From: Acidobacteriota bacterium
Lineage (GTDB): Bacteria; Acidobacteriota; Vicinamibacteria; Vicinamibacterales; UBA2999
Length of the DNA: 64,000 bases
NCBI GenBank assembly: GCA_030697165.1
Contig: JAUYQQ010000011.1
Location: forward strand, 124,001-188,000
Direction: 5' to 3'
Of the stretch, positions 54,242 to 64,000 are shown piece after piece. The position numbers and the translations under genes are program-made. The notes under the pieces were generated by a model. That model made no database searches. It was not told the DNA's origin and saw only the letters and a program-made list of their open reading frames with translations. The stretch's first letter is position 1. Every line of letters starts with the position of its first letter.

Positions 54242-55819
54242 ATGCTGATTGTCATAGCTGACGACCTCCCCAAGTCCGCCGTCGAACTCCTCAAAGCCGA
54301 GGGCTGGACCGTTGATGCCCGTTCAGGGCGAACCCCCGAACAGTTGAAGGGCGACCTGCCTGACGCTGACGCTATCGTGGTCCGCAGTGCCACGAAGGTG
54401 ACGGCCGATATTATTGCCGCCGCCCCGAAGCTGCGCGCGATCGCCCGCGCCGGCACCGGCGTTGACAACGTCAACGTCGAAGCGGCCAGCGGCCGCGGCA
54501 TCGTGGTGATGAACGCGCCGGGCGCCAACAGCATCAGCGTGGCGGAACTGGCCATGGCGCAGTTGCTGTCGCTGGCCCGCAAGCTGCCGGCGGCCGACGC
54601 GTCGATGAAGCAAGGCAAATGGGACAAGAAGTCGTTCTTGGGCGAGGAAGTGCGCGGCAAGGTGCTCGGCCTGGCCGGCCTCGGCCGCATTGGCCAGGAG
54701 GTCTGCCGCCGGGCCAGGGCTTTTGAAATGACGGTGATTGCCCACGACCCGTTCATCTCGGCCCAGGTCGCCGCCGACCTCGGCGTGGACCTGGTCACGT
54801 TCGACGAGTTGTGCGCGCGCGCCGACTTCCTGTCGCTCCACATGCCGGCGACGCCGCAAACACGGCACATCTTTAACGCCGCCCGCTTTGCCGCCTGCAA
54901 GAAGGGCCTGAAGCTAATCAACACGGCCCGCGGCGAGCTGATCGACGAAGCCGCCCTGGCCGAAGCCATCACGAGCGGCCAGATCGGCGGCGCCGCGCTG
55001 GACGTCTTCACCGCGGAGCCGACCACGGATCACACTCTGCAGCAGCTGCCGCAAGTCGTGGCCAGCCCGCATATTGCCGCGTCCACGCGTGAAGGTCAGG
55101 AACTGGTGGGCGTCGAAACCGCGTCGGCCCTGCGCGACTTCCTCAAGACCGGCGTCATTCGCAACGCCGTCAACTTCCCGTCGGTGGCACCCGAAGAGTT
55201 CCAGCGCCTGCAGCCGTTCATGAAGCTCGGCAAGCAACTGGGCTGCCTGGTCGGACAGATGGGCGAAGCGCGGATTGAAAGCCTGGGCGTCCGTTACTAC
55301 GGCGATCTCGCGTCGGGCCAACACCCGCTGATCGTGAACGCGGTGCTCGTGGGCTTGTTCCAGGCGATCCTCTCCGACACGGTGACCGAGGTCAACGCCC
55401 GCGCGGTGGCCACGGCCCGCGGCATCGACCTGGTGGAGTCGTCCAGCACGCGCGCGCGCGCGTACCGGAGCCTGCTGTCGGTCAAGATGATGACCAGCGA
55501 CGGCGAGCGGTGGGTCGAAGGCACGGTCGCGGGCAACAGTTCGCGCCTGATTCTGCTCAACGGCGTGCCGATCGAGGCACCACTGACCGGCACCCTGCTC
55601 CTGCTGGCCAATCACGACCAGCCCGGCGTGATCGGCGAAGTCGGCACTATTCTCGGCAAGCACGGCATCAACATCGCCAACTTCGCGCTGGGCCGCAGCG
55701 GCACGGGCGCCGTCGGCGCCGTGAACGTGGATGAACCGGGCGAGCAGATTGGCGAAGACGTGCTGACGGCAATTCGCGCAGTGAAGCCGGTGAAGGCCGC
55801 CTGGCTGGTTCGCGTCTAG
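54242..55819 (+). CDS. serA: D-3-phosphoglycerate dehydrogenase
   Basis: The 525-residue protein is the long type: catalytic and NAD domains (RAGTGVDNVNVEAA, LGLAGLGRIGQEVCRRARAF, NTARGELIDEAAL, SPHIAASTREG), an intervening ASB domain (about 315-450) and a C-terminal ACT domain (HDQPGVIGEVGTILGKHGIN) likely sensing serine. It starts serine synthesis from 3-phosphoglycerate. ATG 54242 begins the conserved MLIVIADDL; upstream codons are in the repeat. Confidence 0.95.
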   Translation: MLIVIADDLPKSAVELLKAEGWTVDARSGRTPEQLKGDLPDADAIVVRSATKVTADIIAAAPKLRAIARAGTGVDNVNVEAASGRGIVVMNAPGANSISVAELAMAQLLSLARKLPAADASMKQGKWDKKSFLGEEVRGKVLGLAGLGRIGQEVCRRARAFEMTVIAHDPFISAQVAADLGVDLVTFDELCARADFLSLHMPATPQTRHIFNAARFAACKKGLKLINTARGELIDEAALAEAITSGQIGGAALDVFTAEPTTDHTLQQLPQVVASPHIAASTREGQELVGVETASALRDFLKTGVIRNAVNFPSVAPEEFQRLQPFMKLGKQLGCLVGQMGEARIESLGVRYYGDLASGQHPLIVNAVLVGLFQAILSDTVTEVNARAVATARGIDLVESSSTRARAYRSLLSVKMMTSDGERWVEGTVAGNSSRLILLNGVPIEAPLTGTLLLLANHDQPGVIGEVGTILGKHGINIANFALGRSGTGAVGAVNVDEPGEQIGEDVLTAIRAVKPVKAAWLVRV

Positions 55820-55824
55820 GGACT

Positions 55825-55850
55825 CGGGCGGGCTGAAGCCCGCCCCTACG
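55825..55850. repeat. Palindrome between convergent serA and the PilP-like gene
   Basis: CGGGCGGGCT-GA-AGCCCGCCC followed by CTACG. It begins 5 nt after the serA stop and overlaps the stop of the opposite gene, so it could end both transcripts. Confidence 0.6.
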
Positions 55851-56394
55851 GAAGCCTGATTGTTTGCGTGATGCCGGCAGCGTCCATGATGACGATGCCG
55901 GTTTCTTCGACCTTGATGATCGTGGCGCCACTCGGCAGCCTGTCGCCGGTCTTCACAAATACCAGGGCACCGTTGTCGTTGACAATGGCCGTCAGCACGC
56001 TGAGGTCACCCTCCTGGCTCGCCGCGATCCCCGACAACTTGATCTGAGGCGCCGGTGGCGTGTACGGCTCCGGCTCCGGCACCGCCGCGGCCAGCGGCGC
56101 GGCGGTCGGCTCATCGCCTAACGGCGCGGCGACGGGCGCGCGGCGCGCTCCGAACACGAACGGGTTTCTTCCGCCGCCCGGGACACGAGCCGGCTGGGTG
56201 TCCAAGCGCTCCCGGAGCTTGCGGGTATGCGGCGCGACACTGGCCTGACTGCCGAGCGGCCGCGGTCCGGAACGGGCGCGACCGTCCACCGCGGCGGGCT
56301 CCTGCTGGGAGGACGCCGTCCCCGCCAGCCACCCAGCCGTCAGGCTGAGGACGCCGACCAACAGCACGGTTCCGGACGTGAGGTTTTTCAACAT
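55846..56394 (-). CDS. Membrane-anchored periplasmic protein with a PilP/GspC-like C-terminal domain
   Basis: The 182-residue protein has one N-terminal helix (SGTVLLVGVLSLTAGWLAG), a disordered Arg/Pro/Ala-rich middle with RNPFVFG, and a small beta-rich end (IKLSGIAASQEGDLSVLTAI...LVFVKTGDRLPSGATI). The sequence NPFxF before a domain with GIA...GD.L..G..I resembles PilP and GspC homology regions of type IV pili and type II secretion. No other pilus or secretion gene is nearby, so it is an orphan; the family call is tentative. Confidence 0.6.
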   Translation of the reverse strand: MLKNLTSGTVLLVGVLSLTAGWLAGTASSQQEPAAVDGRARSGPRPLGSQASVAPHTRKLRERLDTQPARVPGGGRNPFVFGARRAPVAAPLGDEPTAAPLAAAVPEPEPYTPPAPQIKLSGIAASQEGDLSVLTAIVNDNGALVFVKTGDRLPSGATIIKVEETGIVIMDAAGITQTIRLP

Positions 56395-56449
56395 GGCTTC
56401 GCCGCAGCGACTTCCCTATTAGACCAAATTCGAGTGCCGCCCGCGAGAT

Positions 56450-56476
56450 CGGTCCGGCTCAAGCCGGACGCCACAG
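56450..56476. repeat. Palindrome in the kdsB upstream gap
   Basis: CGGTCCGGCT-CA-AGCCGGACGCCACAG, the same unit as at 23048 and 37791, in the divergent gap between the PilP-like gene and kdsB. A second small pair CCACAG/CTGTGG spans 56471-56496. Confidence 0.65.
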
Positions 56477-56496
56477 TGGCACACAAACCGCTGTGG

Positions 56497-56502
56497 TATG
56501 AT
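56497..56502 (+). promoter_or_regulatory. -10 element immediately before kdsB
   Basis: TATGAT lies 5 nt before the GTG start, so transcription would begin at about the start codon. No -35 of quality and no Shine-Dalgarno are seen. If real, the kdsB operon mRNA is leaderless. Confidence 0.35.
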
Positions 56503-56507
56503 TCGTC

Positions 56508-58935
<2,428 letters not shown>

Positions 58936-59766
58936 GTGCAGGCGGTCGCGCCGGTCAGCGCCGGTTCCGTGACGTTTGGCACGGGCCACCCGCTGGCCTT
59001 CATCCTGGGACCGTGCGTGATCGAAAGCGAAGGGCACGCGGTCGACGTGGCGGTGTTTGTCGCCGATGTCGCCAAGCGGCTCGGGGCGCCGGTGGTGTTC
59101 AAGGCGTCGTTCGACAAGGCCAACCGCACCTCGCTCACCTCGTACCGCGGCCCCGGCCTGACCGAGGGCCTCAAGGTCCTGGCCAAGGTGAAGGCGCGCA
59201 CCGGACTGCCGATCCTCACTGACATCCACGACCTCAGCCAGGTGGCACCGGCGGCCGAGGTCGTCGACATCCTGCAGATCCCGGCGTTCCTGTCGCGCCA
59301 GACCGACCTGCTGGTCGCCGCCGCGAAGACCGGCCGGGTGGTCAACGTGAAGAAGGGCCAGTTCCTCGCGCCGCGCGACATGCGTCACGTGGTGGCGAAG
59401 CTGGCCGATTCGGGCAATCGGCGGGTGCTCGTTACCGAACGGGGCGCGTCCTTCGGCTACAACAACCTGGTGGTCGATCCGCGGGCGTTCCCGATGCTGC
59501 GCGAGCTGGGCTACCCGGTGATCTTCGACGTGACGCACAGCCTGCAGCTGCCGGGCGCGGGCGACGGCGTGACCGCGGGTCTCGCCCAGTACCTCGAGCC
59601 GATGGCGCAGGCCGGCGTCGCCGCCGGCGTGGACGGCGTGTTCATGGAAGTGCATGAAGAGCCCAGCCGCGCCAAGAGCGATGCCGCCAACGCCCTCCGC
59701 CTCGACCAGCTCGAGCCGCTCATGCAGCGGCTGGTGGCCCTTGATAGGATCGTCCGGCATGCCTGA
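58936..59766 (+). CDS. kdsA: Kdo-8-phosphate synthase
   Basis: The 276-residue TIM-barrel enzyme has GPCVIESEGHAVDVAVF, FKASFDKANRTS, GPGLTEGLKVLAKVK and FDVTHSLQLPG. It condenses PEP with arabinose-5-phosphate, the product of the next gene. GTG 58936 directly follows the pyrG stop. Confidence 0.95.
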   Translation: MQAVAPVSAGSVTFGTGHPLAFILGPCVIESEGHAVDVAVFVADVAKRLGAPVVFKASFDKANRTSLTSYRGPGLTEGLKVLAKVKARTGLPILTDIHDLSQVAPAAEVVDILQIPAFLSRQTDLLVAAAKTGRVVNVKKGQFLAPRDMRHVVAKLADSGNRRVLVTERGASFGYNNLVVDPRAFPMLRELGYPVIFDVTHSLQLPGAGDGVTAGLAQYLEPMAQAGVAAGVDGVFMEVHEEPSRAKSDAANALRLDQLEPLMQRLVALDRIVRHA

Positions 59767-60715
59767 CCTGTCACTCGCGCGCAAGGTGCTCGAGACCGAA
59801 GCCGCCGCGGTGCTGGCGCTGGTCGATCGCCTCGACGAGCGCTTCGCCCGCGCGGTCACGCTCGTCCGCGATTGCCGCGGCCGGGTGATCGTCACGGGCA
59901 TGGGCAAGTCCGGGATCATCTGCCGCAAGATTGCGGCGACGCTGGCCAGCACCGGGACGCCGGCCTTCTTCCTGCATCCGGCGGAAGCCGTACACGGCGA
60001 CCTCGGCGTGATCCGGGCCGATGATGTCGTGATCGCCATGTCGTACAGTGGCGAGACCGAGGAACTGACGCGGGTGCTCGAGACGTTGAAGCGGATTGGC
60101 GCGCCGCTGATCGCACTGACGGGGGATCTCAAGTCGACGCTCGCCAGGGCCGCCGACGTCGCGCTCGACTGCCGCGTCTCGGAAGAAGCGTGCCCCATGA
60201 ACCTGGTGCCGACCGCCAGTACGACGGCCGCCCTCGCGATGGGAGACGCCCTGGCCATGGCGGTGCTCGTGGAGAAGGGCTTCAGGCCCGAAGACTTCGC
60301 CAACCTTCACCCCGGCGGCAAGCTGGGCAAGAAGCTGATGCGCGTGGCGCAACTGATGAGCGCCGGCGACGCGCTGCCCGTCGTGCAGTTGCACACGGTC
60401 ATGAAGGACGTGATCTACGAGATGTCGCGCAAGGGACTCGGCATGACCGCGGTGGTCGAGAAGGACGGCACGCTCGCCGGCATCATCACCGATGGCGACC
60501 TGCGGCGGAAGATGGCGTCGGCCAACGTCATCGAGCTGACCGCTCGCGATGTCATGAGCGTGAACCCGGTGACCATCGCCAACGACACCATGGCGGTCGA
60601 AGCGCTCGCGATCATGGAACAGCGCAAGATCACCTCGATCGTGGTCGTCGATGCCGCCCGCCGCGTCGAGGGCGTCGTGCACCTGCACGACCTGTGGCGA
60701 ACGGAAATGGTGTAA
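59759..60715 (+). CDS. kdsD: Arabinose-5-phosphate isomerase
   Basis: The 318-residue protein has a SIS domain (VIVTGMGKSGIICRKIAATL, SYSGETEELTRVL, HPGGKLGKKL) and two CBS domains (GLGMTAVVEKDGTLAGIITD, VMSVNPVTI). It makes arabinose-5-P from ribulose-5-P for KdsA. ATG 59759 overlaps the kdsA end by 8 bp. kdsC, the Kdo-8-P phosphatase often adjacent, is not here. Confidence 0.95.
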   Translation: MPDLSLARKVLETEAAAVLALVDRLDERFARAVTLVRDCRGRVIVTGMGKSGIICRKIAATLASTGTPAFFLHPAEAVHGDLGVIRADDVVIAMSYSGETEELTRVLETLKRIGAPLIALTGDLKSTLARAADVALDCRVSEEACPMNLVPTASTTAALAMGDALAMAVLVEKGFRPEDFANLHPGGKLGKKLMRVAQLMSAGDALPVVQLHTVMKDVIYEMSRKGLGMTAVVEKDGTLAGIITDGDLRRKMASANVIELTARDVMSVNPVTIANDTMAVEALAIMEQRKITSIVVVDAARRVEGVVHLHDLWRTEMV

Positions 60716-61941
60716 TGGCCGGCGTGGGCGACTCGCTTCCCTTCCTGGGCGCGCTGGTGGCGCTGCTCGTTGGCCTGGCCGTGGGCAAGGCGTGGGAACG
60801 TTACAAGCTGCGCGACGGCCGCTGGATCGATCGGCGGCGGGCGCGCGACTCCCATCACTATGTGCTCGGCCTGAACTTCCTGGTGTCGAACCAGATCGAC
60901 CTCGCGATCGAGGAACTGAGCCAGGCCACGCGAGTCGACGCCGACGCGCTGGAGATTCACCTGATCCTGGGCAACGTCCACCGCGAACGCGGGCAGGTGG
61001 CCCGCGCCATCCAGGTGCACCAGGCCCTGTTGCAGCGGCCCAAGCTGACCAAGGTCGAACACGCCTACATCCTGTTGTGCCTCGGCCTCGACTTCAAGCG
61101 CGGCGGCTTCGTCGATCGCGCGCTCGAGGCCTTCAACGAAGTCGTGCGGATGGATCCGAACAACCAGTACGCCCTGCTCTACCTGCAGAAGCTGCATGAA
61201 GAGCAGCACCAGTGGGCCGACGCGCACCGCATTCGCAAGCAGTTGGTCGCGCTGAGCGGCCCCGATACCCAGCCTCGCAACCAGGCGATCCTGGGCTTTC
61301 TCGAGAACGCGCTCGGCAGCGAGGCGCTCGGCGTCGGCGATCGCGGCCGGGCGGCCCGCCACTTCGAGGAAGCCATCGACCTCGATGCCGGCACGGTGCC
61401 GGCGTTCCTCAACCTGGGCGACGTCCGGCTGATGCAAGGCGACGTGGCCGGCGCGGAGCACGCGTGGGACCGGCTGATGACCAGCTCGCCGGAGCGCGCC
61501 TACCTGGCCTTCGGCCGGCTCGAGAAACTGTACGAGCAACTGGGCCAGCCACAGAAGTTCGAGGAGCGGTGCCTGCGGCTGGTCGCCGCCAACCCCCAGG
61601 ATTGGCGCGCGCGCCTGGCGCTTGGCAACCACCTGGCCAAGCGCGGACGCGACCGCGAGGCGTTTGATTACCTGCTGGCCGCGCTCGAACACAATCCGCA
61701 TGGGCTGACGGTGCACCAGGCGGTGTGGAGCGTGCTGCTCAAGCTCGATCTCGGCCGCACGCTGGTGCAGCGCTACATCGAGTCGGCGCGGTCATCGGTG
61801 TTCTTCCTGGACCCGCATGTCTGCGTCAAGTGCCACTACCGCAGCACCGAGCTGCTGTGGCAGTGTCCGCACTGCCACGAATGGAATTCGTTTATCGAAG
61901 AGCGCATCGCCCCCGCCCAGGAGGCGACCGTCGAGATGTGA
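60715..61941 (+). CDS. lapB: LapB/YciM-like TPR protein with rubredoxin-type zinc end
   Basis: The 408-residue protein has an N-terminal anchor (LPFLGALVALLVGLAVGKAW), about nine TPR units (LGLNFLVSNQIDLAIEELSQ, AFLNLGDVRLMQGDVAGAEH) and a C-terminal metal site CVKCHYRST...CPHCHEWNSF. This is the LapB layout. In E. coli LapB guides LpxC to FtsH and so limits LPS synthesis. The ATG overlaps the kdsD stop (TAATG), tying it to Kdo synthesis. Confidence 0.9.
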   Translation: MAGVGDSLPFLGALVALLVGLAVGKAWERYKLRDGRWIDRRRARDSHHYVLGLNFLVSNQIDLAIEELSQATRVDADALEIHLILGNVHRERGQVARAIQVHQALLQRPKLTKVEHAYILLCLGLDFKRGGFVDRALEAFNEVVRMDPNNQYALLYLQKLHEEQHQWADAHRIRKQLVALSGPDTQPRNQAILGFLENALGSEALGVGDRGRAARHFEEAIDLDAGTVPAFLNLGDVRLMQGDVAGAEHAWDRLMTSSPERAYLAFGRLEKLYEQLGQPQKFEERCLRLVAANPQDWRARLALGNHLAKRGRDREAFDYLLAALEHNPHGLTVHQAVWSVLLKLDLGRTLVQRYIESARSSVFFLDPHVCVKCHYRSTELLWQCPHCHEWNSFIEERIAPAQEATVEM

Positions 61942-62550
61942 CTAGCGGCTCTTGCCTTCGGTGAACAGCGCAATCAGCTTGTCGACCTGCGCGTTGGTCT
62001 CGTCAAAGGTGCCGTCGGTCTTAATCACGTAGGTGGCCTTCTCGACCTTCTTCTCAATGGGCCACTGTGCCGCCAGCCGGCGTTCCGCGTCTTCCTTGGT
62101 CAGCTGATTGCGCTCCATGACCCGCGACAGCTGCATGGCCCGAGGGCAAGCGACCACGATCACGTCAGAAAACTGCTGCTCCCGGCCGGTCTCGTACAGG
62201 AGCGGGATATCCGCCACGGCAAACGGCGTCTTCTTGGGGAGGGCGGCGAAGTACTTGTCGATGGCCTTCTGGACGGCCGGATGGATGATGGCCTCCAGAT
62301 CCTGGCGGGCGCGCTTGTCCTTGAAGATGATCTGCCCGACGCGGATCCGGTCCATGGTGCCGTCGCGGCGAATGACATCGGGCCCGAATCGCTGCCTGAT
62401 GGCCGCCAGGGCCGGGGTGCCGAGGGCCACCACTTCGCGGGCGAGGACATCCGCATCCACAATCGGCACGCCGGCCGCGCGCAGGCGGTCGGACACGTAA
62501 GTCTTGCCGGTGGCAATGCCACCCGTGAGCGCTATCTTTCGGATCGCCAT
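61942..62550 (-). CDS. coaE: Dephospho-CoA kinase
   Basis: The 202-residue P-loop kinase has LTGGIATGKTYVSDRLRAAG, VDADVLAREVV, and the lid helix region RVMERNQLTKEDAERRLAAQ. It completes CoA synthesis. It abuts the convergent lapB end without a gap. Confidence 0.94.
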   Translation of the reverse strand: MAIRKIALTGGIATGKTYVSDRLRAAGVPIVDADVLAREVVALGTPALAAIRQRFGPDVIRRDGTMDRIRVGQIIFKDKRARQDLEAIIHPAVQKAIDKYFAALPKKTPFAVADIPLLYETGREQQFSDVIVVACPRAMQLSRVMERNQLTKEDAERRLAAQWPIEKKVEKATYVIKTDGTFDETNAQVDKLIALFTEGKSR

Positions 62551-62563
62551 AACGCGTGGGCGG

Positions 62564-63505
62564 CTAGGTTGCCCGCCCTTTATCCTTCCGCAGCTCCGCT
62601 GCAGTCACCGTGTTCCGCAGAACCATTGCAATCGTCAGCGGCCCCACGCCGCCCGGCACGGGCGTCAGCGCGCCGGCCACCTCTGCCACCTCAGGATGCA
62701 CGTCGCCAACCAGGACACTGCCCTTCTCGTCGAACTGCGCGCGCTTGCGGCTGCCCTCGGCAAACAAGCGCTCGACCTCGGCGCGATCGGTCAGGCTGTT
62801 GATCCCCACGTCGATCACGGTCGCCCCCGGCTTGACGTAGTCGCGGGTCACAAACGCCGGCCGGCCAATCGCCGCCACCAGGATGTCGGCGGAGCGGGCC
62901 ATCGCCGGCAGGTCGACCGTGCGCGAATGACACACGGTCACGGTCGCATCCCGGTGCAGCAGCAACAGCGCCATCGGCTTGCCGACAATGTCGCTGCGGC
63001 CAATGACCACGGCGTGCTTGCCGCGCATCGCGATGCCCTCGCGCTCGAGCAACTCGATGCAGCCAGACGGCGTGCAGGCCACCAGGCTGTGGCGCTTCTG
63101 GACCAGCAAGCCGATGTTGATCGGATGGAACCCGTCGACGTCCTTGAGCGGATCCACCGCATCGAAGATCTGCTGCTCGGCCTCGTCGCCCATGCCCGCC
63201 GGCAGCGGCGACTGCACCAGGATCCCGTCCGTGCGGTCATCGTCATTGAGGCGCCGCACGAGGGCAAGCGCGTCGGCGACGCGGGCCGTGTCTTCCAGCC
63301 GGAACAACTCGGCCCGGCAGCCGGCGGCGGTCACGGTCTTCAGCTTGTTCCGGACGTAGACTTCCGAGGCCGGGTTGTGGCCGGCCAGCACTACGGCCAG
63401 TCCCGGAGACCGGCCGTGGCGCTGTGCAAACGCGGCGATCCGCGGCGCCAGTTCGTCGCGAATGCCTGCGGCACAGGCGGCGCCATCTAAACGTCGTGCG
63501 GCCAG
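62564..63505 (-). CDS. folD: Bifunctional methylenetetrahydrofolate dehydrogenase/cyclohydrolase, start codon probably CTG
   Basis: The core from GTG 63391 (275 residues) has the active Lys/Tyr in SEVYVRNKLK, QSPLPAGM, IGRSDIVGKPMALLL and PVPGGVGPLTIAMVL. Family homology clearly continues upstream in the same frame (LDGAACAAGIRDELAPRIAAF, HGRSPGLAV), back to CTG at 63505. No ATG, GTG or TTG exists in that stretch. A good Shine-Dalgarno (GGAGAGAAGG) precedes the CTG by 8 nt, and the CTG is 3 nt after the permease stop. Start at CTG gives 313 residues. FolD makes 10-formyl-THF for purine and formyl-Met synthesis. Confidence 0.88.
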   Translation of the reverse strand: MAARRLDGAACAAGIRDELAPRIAAFAQRHGRSPGLAVVLAGHNPASEVYVRNKLKTVTAAGCRAELFRLEDTARVADALALVRRLNDDDRTDGILVQSPLPAGMGDEAEQQIFDAVDPLKDVDGFHPINIGLLVQKRHSLVACTPSGCIELLEREGIAMRGKHAVVIGRSDIVGKPMALLLLHRDATVTVCHSRTVDLPAMARSADILVAAIGRPAFVTRDYVKPGATVIDVGINSLTDRAEVERLFAEGSRKRAQFDEKGSVLVGDVHPEVAEVAGALTPVPGGVGPLTIAMVLRNTVTAAELRKDKGRAT

Positions 63506-63508
63506 GAG

Positions 63509-64000
63509 TTAGCCCTTCTCTCCGGAAGCCTTGGTCACGCCGAAGCCGACGGCCCACACCGCGACCGACACGGCGAGCATCTGCAGGCCGAAGGTGTCGG
63601 CCTCGTCGGCCGTGACGCCGATCTCGTGCCACTTCGCCGTGGTCTCGTTCGTGATGCCGAACTCGGTCATGTAGCCGAGGATCACCATGCAGACGGCATT
63701 GAAGATCAGCAGCAGGCCCAGCGTGTAGATGAAGTTGCCGAGCGACTGCATCGCCGTGCGCGCCGACGCTTCCGCGGCATTGACCAGCGGGCTGTGCGTG
63801 CGGCCGTAGAACCAGTAGATCACCATGCCGATGTCGAGCCACACCAGGAAGCGCACCCAGGTCAGGATCGGCAGGCTGAGCATCAGGTACGAGCACGACA
63901 GGATGCCGAGCACCGGGATGACCGGACCGAACGGCACCTTGAACGAGCGCTTGGCGTCGGGCCGCTTCACGCGCAACACGAGCACCGCGGCGCAGACCAC
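63509..64000 (-). CDS. APC-superfamily amino-acid permease, C-terminal part (gene continues past the window)
   Basis: The visible 163 residues hold the last four or five helices. The segment RVKRPDAKRSFKVPFGPVIP before LGILSCSYLMLSLP is typical of the cationic amino acid transporter (CAT/YfnA) branch of the APC superfamily. After WLDIGMVIYWFYGRTHS two further helices (FIYTLGLLLIFNAVCMVIL and LQMLAVSVAVWAVGFGV) extend beyond the usual end. The substrate is unknown. The stop lies 3 nt before the inferred folD start. Confidence 0.85.
   Translation of the reverse strand: MVCAAVLVLRVKRPDAKRSFKVPFGPVIPVLGILSCSYLMLSLPILTWVRFLVWLDIGMVIYWFYGRTHSPLVNAAEASARTAMQSLGNFIYTLGLLLIFNAVCMVILGYMTEFGITNETTAKWHEIGVTADEADTFGLQMLAVSVAVWAVGFGVTKASGEKG

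Noticed and set aside
56475-56495. Sigma-54 promoter before kdsB (TGGCAC ... GCT)
   Set aside because: The -24 box fits but the -12 box keeps only GC; a -10-like TATGAT just downstream is a better explanation.

Overview
The window is a densely coded, strongly G+C-rich bacterial chromosome segment. The best lineage clue is the protein at 15234-16151, which has the VWFA-like layout typical of Acidobacteriota. Kdo (LPS core sugar) genes, an MlaD/F/E lipid transporter, a PQQ dehydrogenase and a five-helix succinate dehydrogenase anchor fit a diderm, aerobic acidobacterium, perhaps of the Vicinamibacteria. The class is inferred, not shown. No phage, integrase, transposase, CRISPR array or plasmid function was seen.

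Layout. 1-5500: end of a phosphohexomutase gene, tRNA-Gly(CCC), a nucleoside/pentose salvage neighbourhood (deoC, rpiB-like, hpt, a secreted MTA/SAH-deaminase-like protein, upp) and tRNA-Val(CAC). 5517-9678: two convergent GT-C-like membrane proteins, an NtrC-type regulator and a small secreted protein. 9729-15169: an envelope operon (uvrB, mlaE, mlaF, mlaD, ytxH-like, DUF948-like). 15234-23057: VWFA protein, DHH phosphoesterase, a PLP sulfur-amino-acid enzyme, a patatin-like protein without its serine, greA, an rRNA methyltransferase and rarA. 23151-49559: 26 kb entirely on the minus strand (CaCA exchanger, PQQ dehydrogenase, esterase, mutL, corA, ppdK, glyS, glyQ, recO, mgtE, era, corC-like, ybeY, phoH, aspS, hisS, gamma-carbonic anhydrase, dcd, ndk, pheA, sucD, sucC). 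49619-53972: sdhCAB facing mdh, which with sucCD forms a TCA block. 54242-61941: serA, a PilP/GspC-like protein (minus) and the Kdo operon kdsB-pyrG-kdsA-kdsD-lapB. 61942-64000: coaE, folD and the end of an amino-acid permease.

Nearly all genes are housekeeping and many are translationally coupled through ATGA, GTGA, TTGA, TGATG or TAATG junctions. In the Kdo operon CTP synthase sits beside the CTP-consuming KdsB, and LapB probably tunes LPS synthesis.

The most unusual signal is non-coding. Repeats fill most small gaps: tandem arrays of 7-, 8- or 9-nt units, each locus with its own unit and usually folded as an inverted pair; short palindromes that supply or abut stop codons; and REP-like palindromes. 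At least eight arrays sit within about 5 nt of a gene's 3' end. Palindromes of exactly 48 and 51 bp lie in frame inside era and ybeY, recalling Rickettsia palindromic elements. Other points of interest are a DeoC/RpiB pair with microcompartment-like N-terminal extensions, a folD gene that seems to start at CTG, a five-fold 34-residue repeat in MlaD and a fossil PQQ-dehydrogenase tail at 23106-23150.
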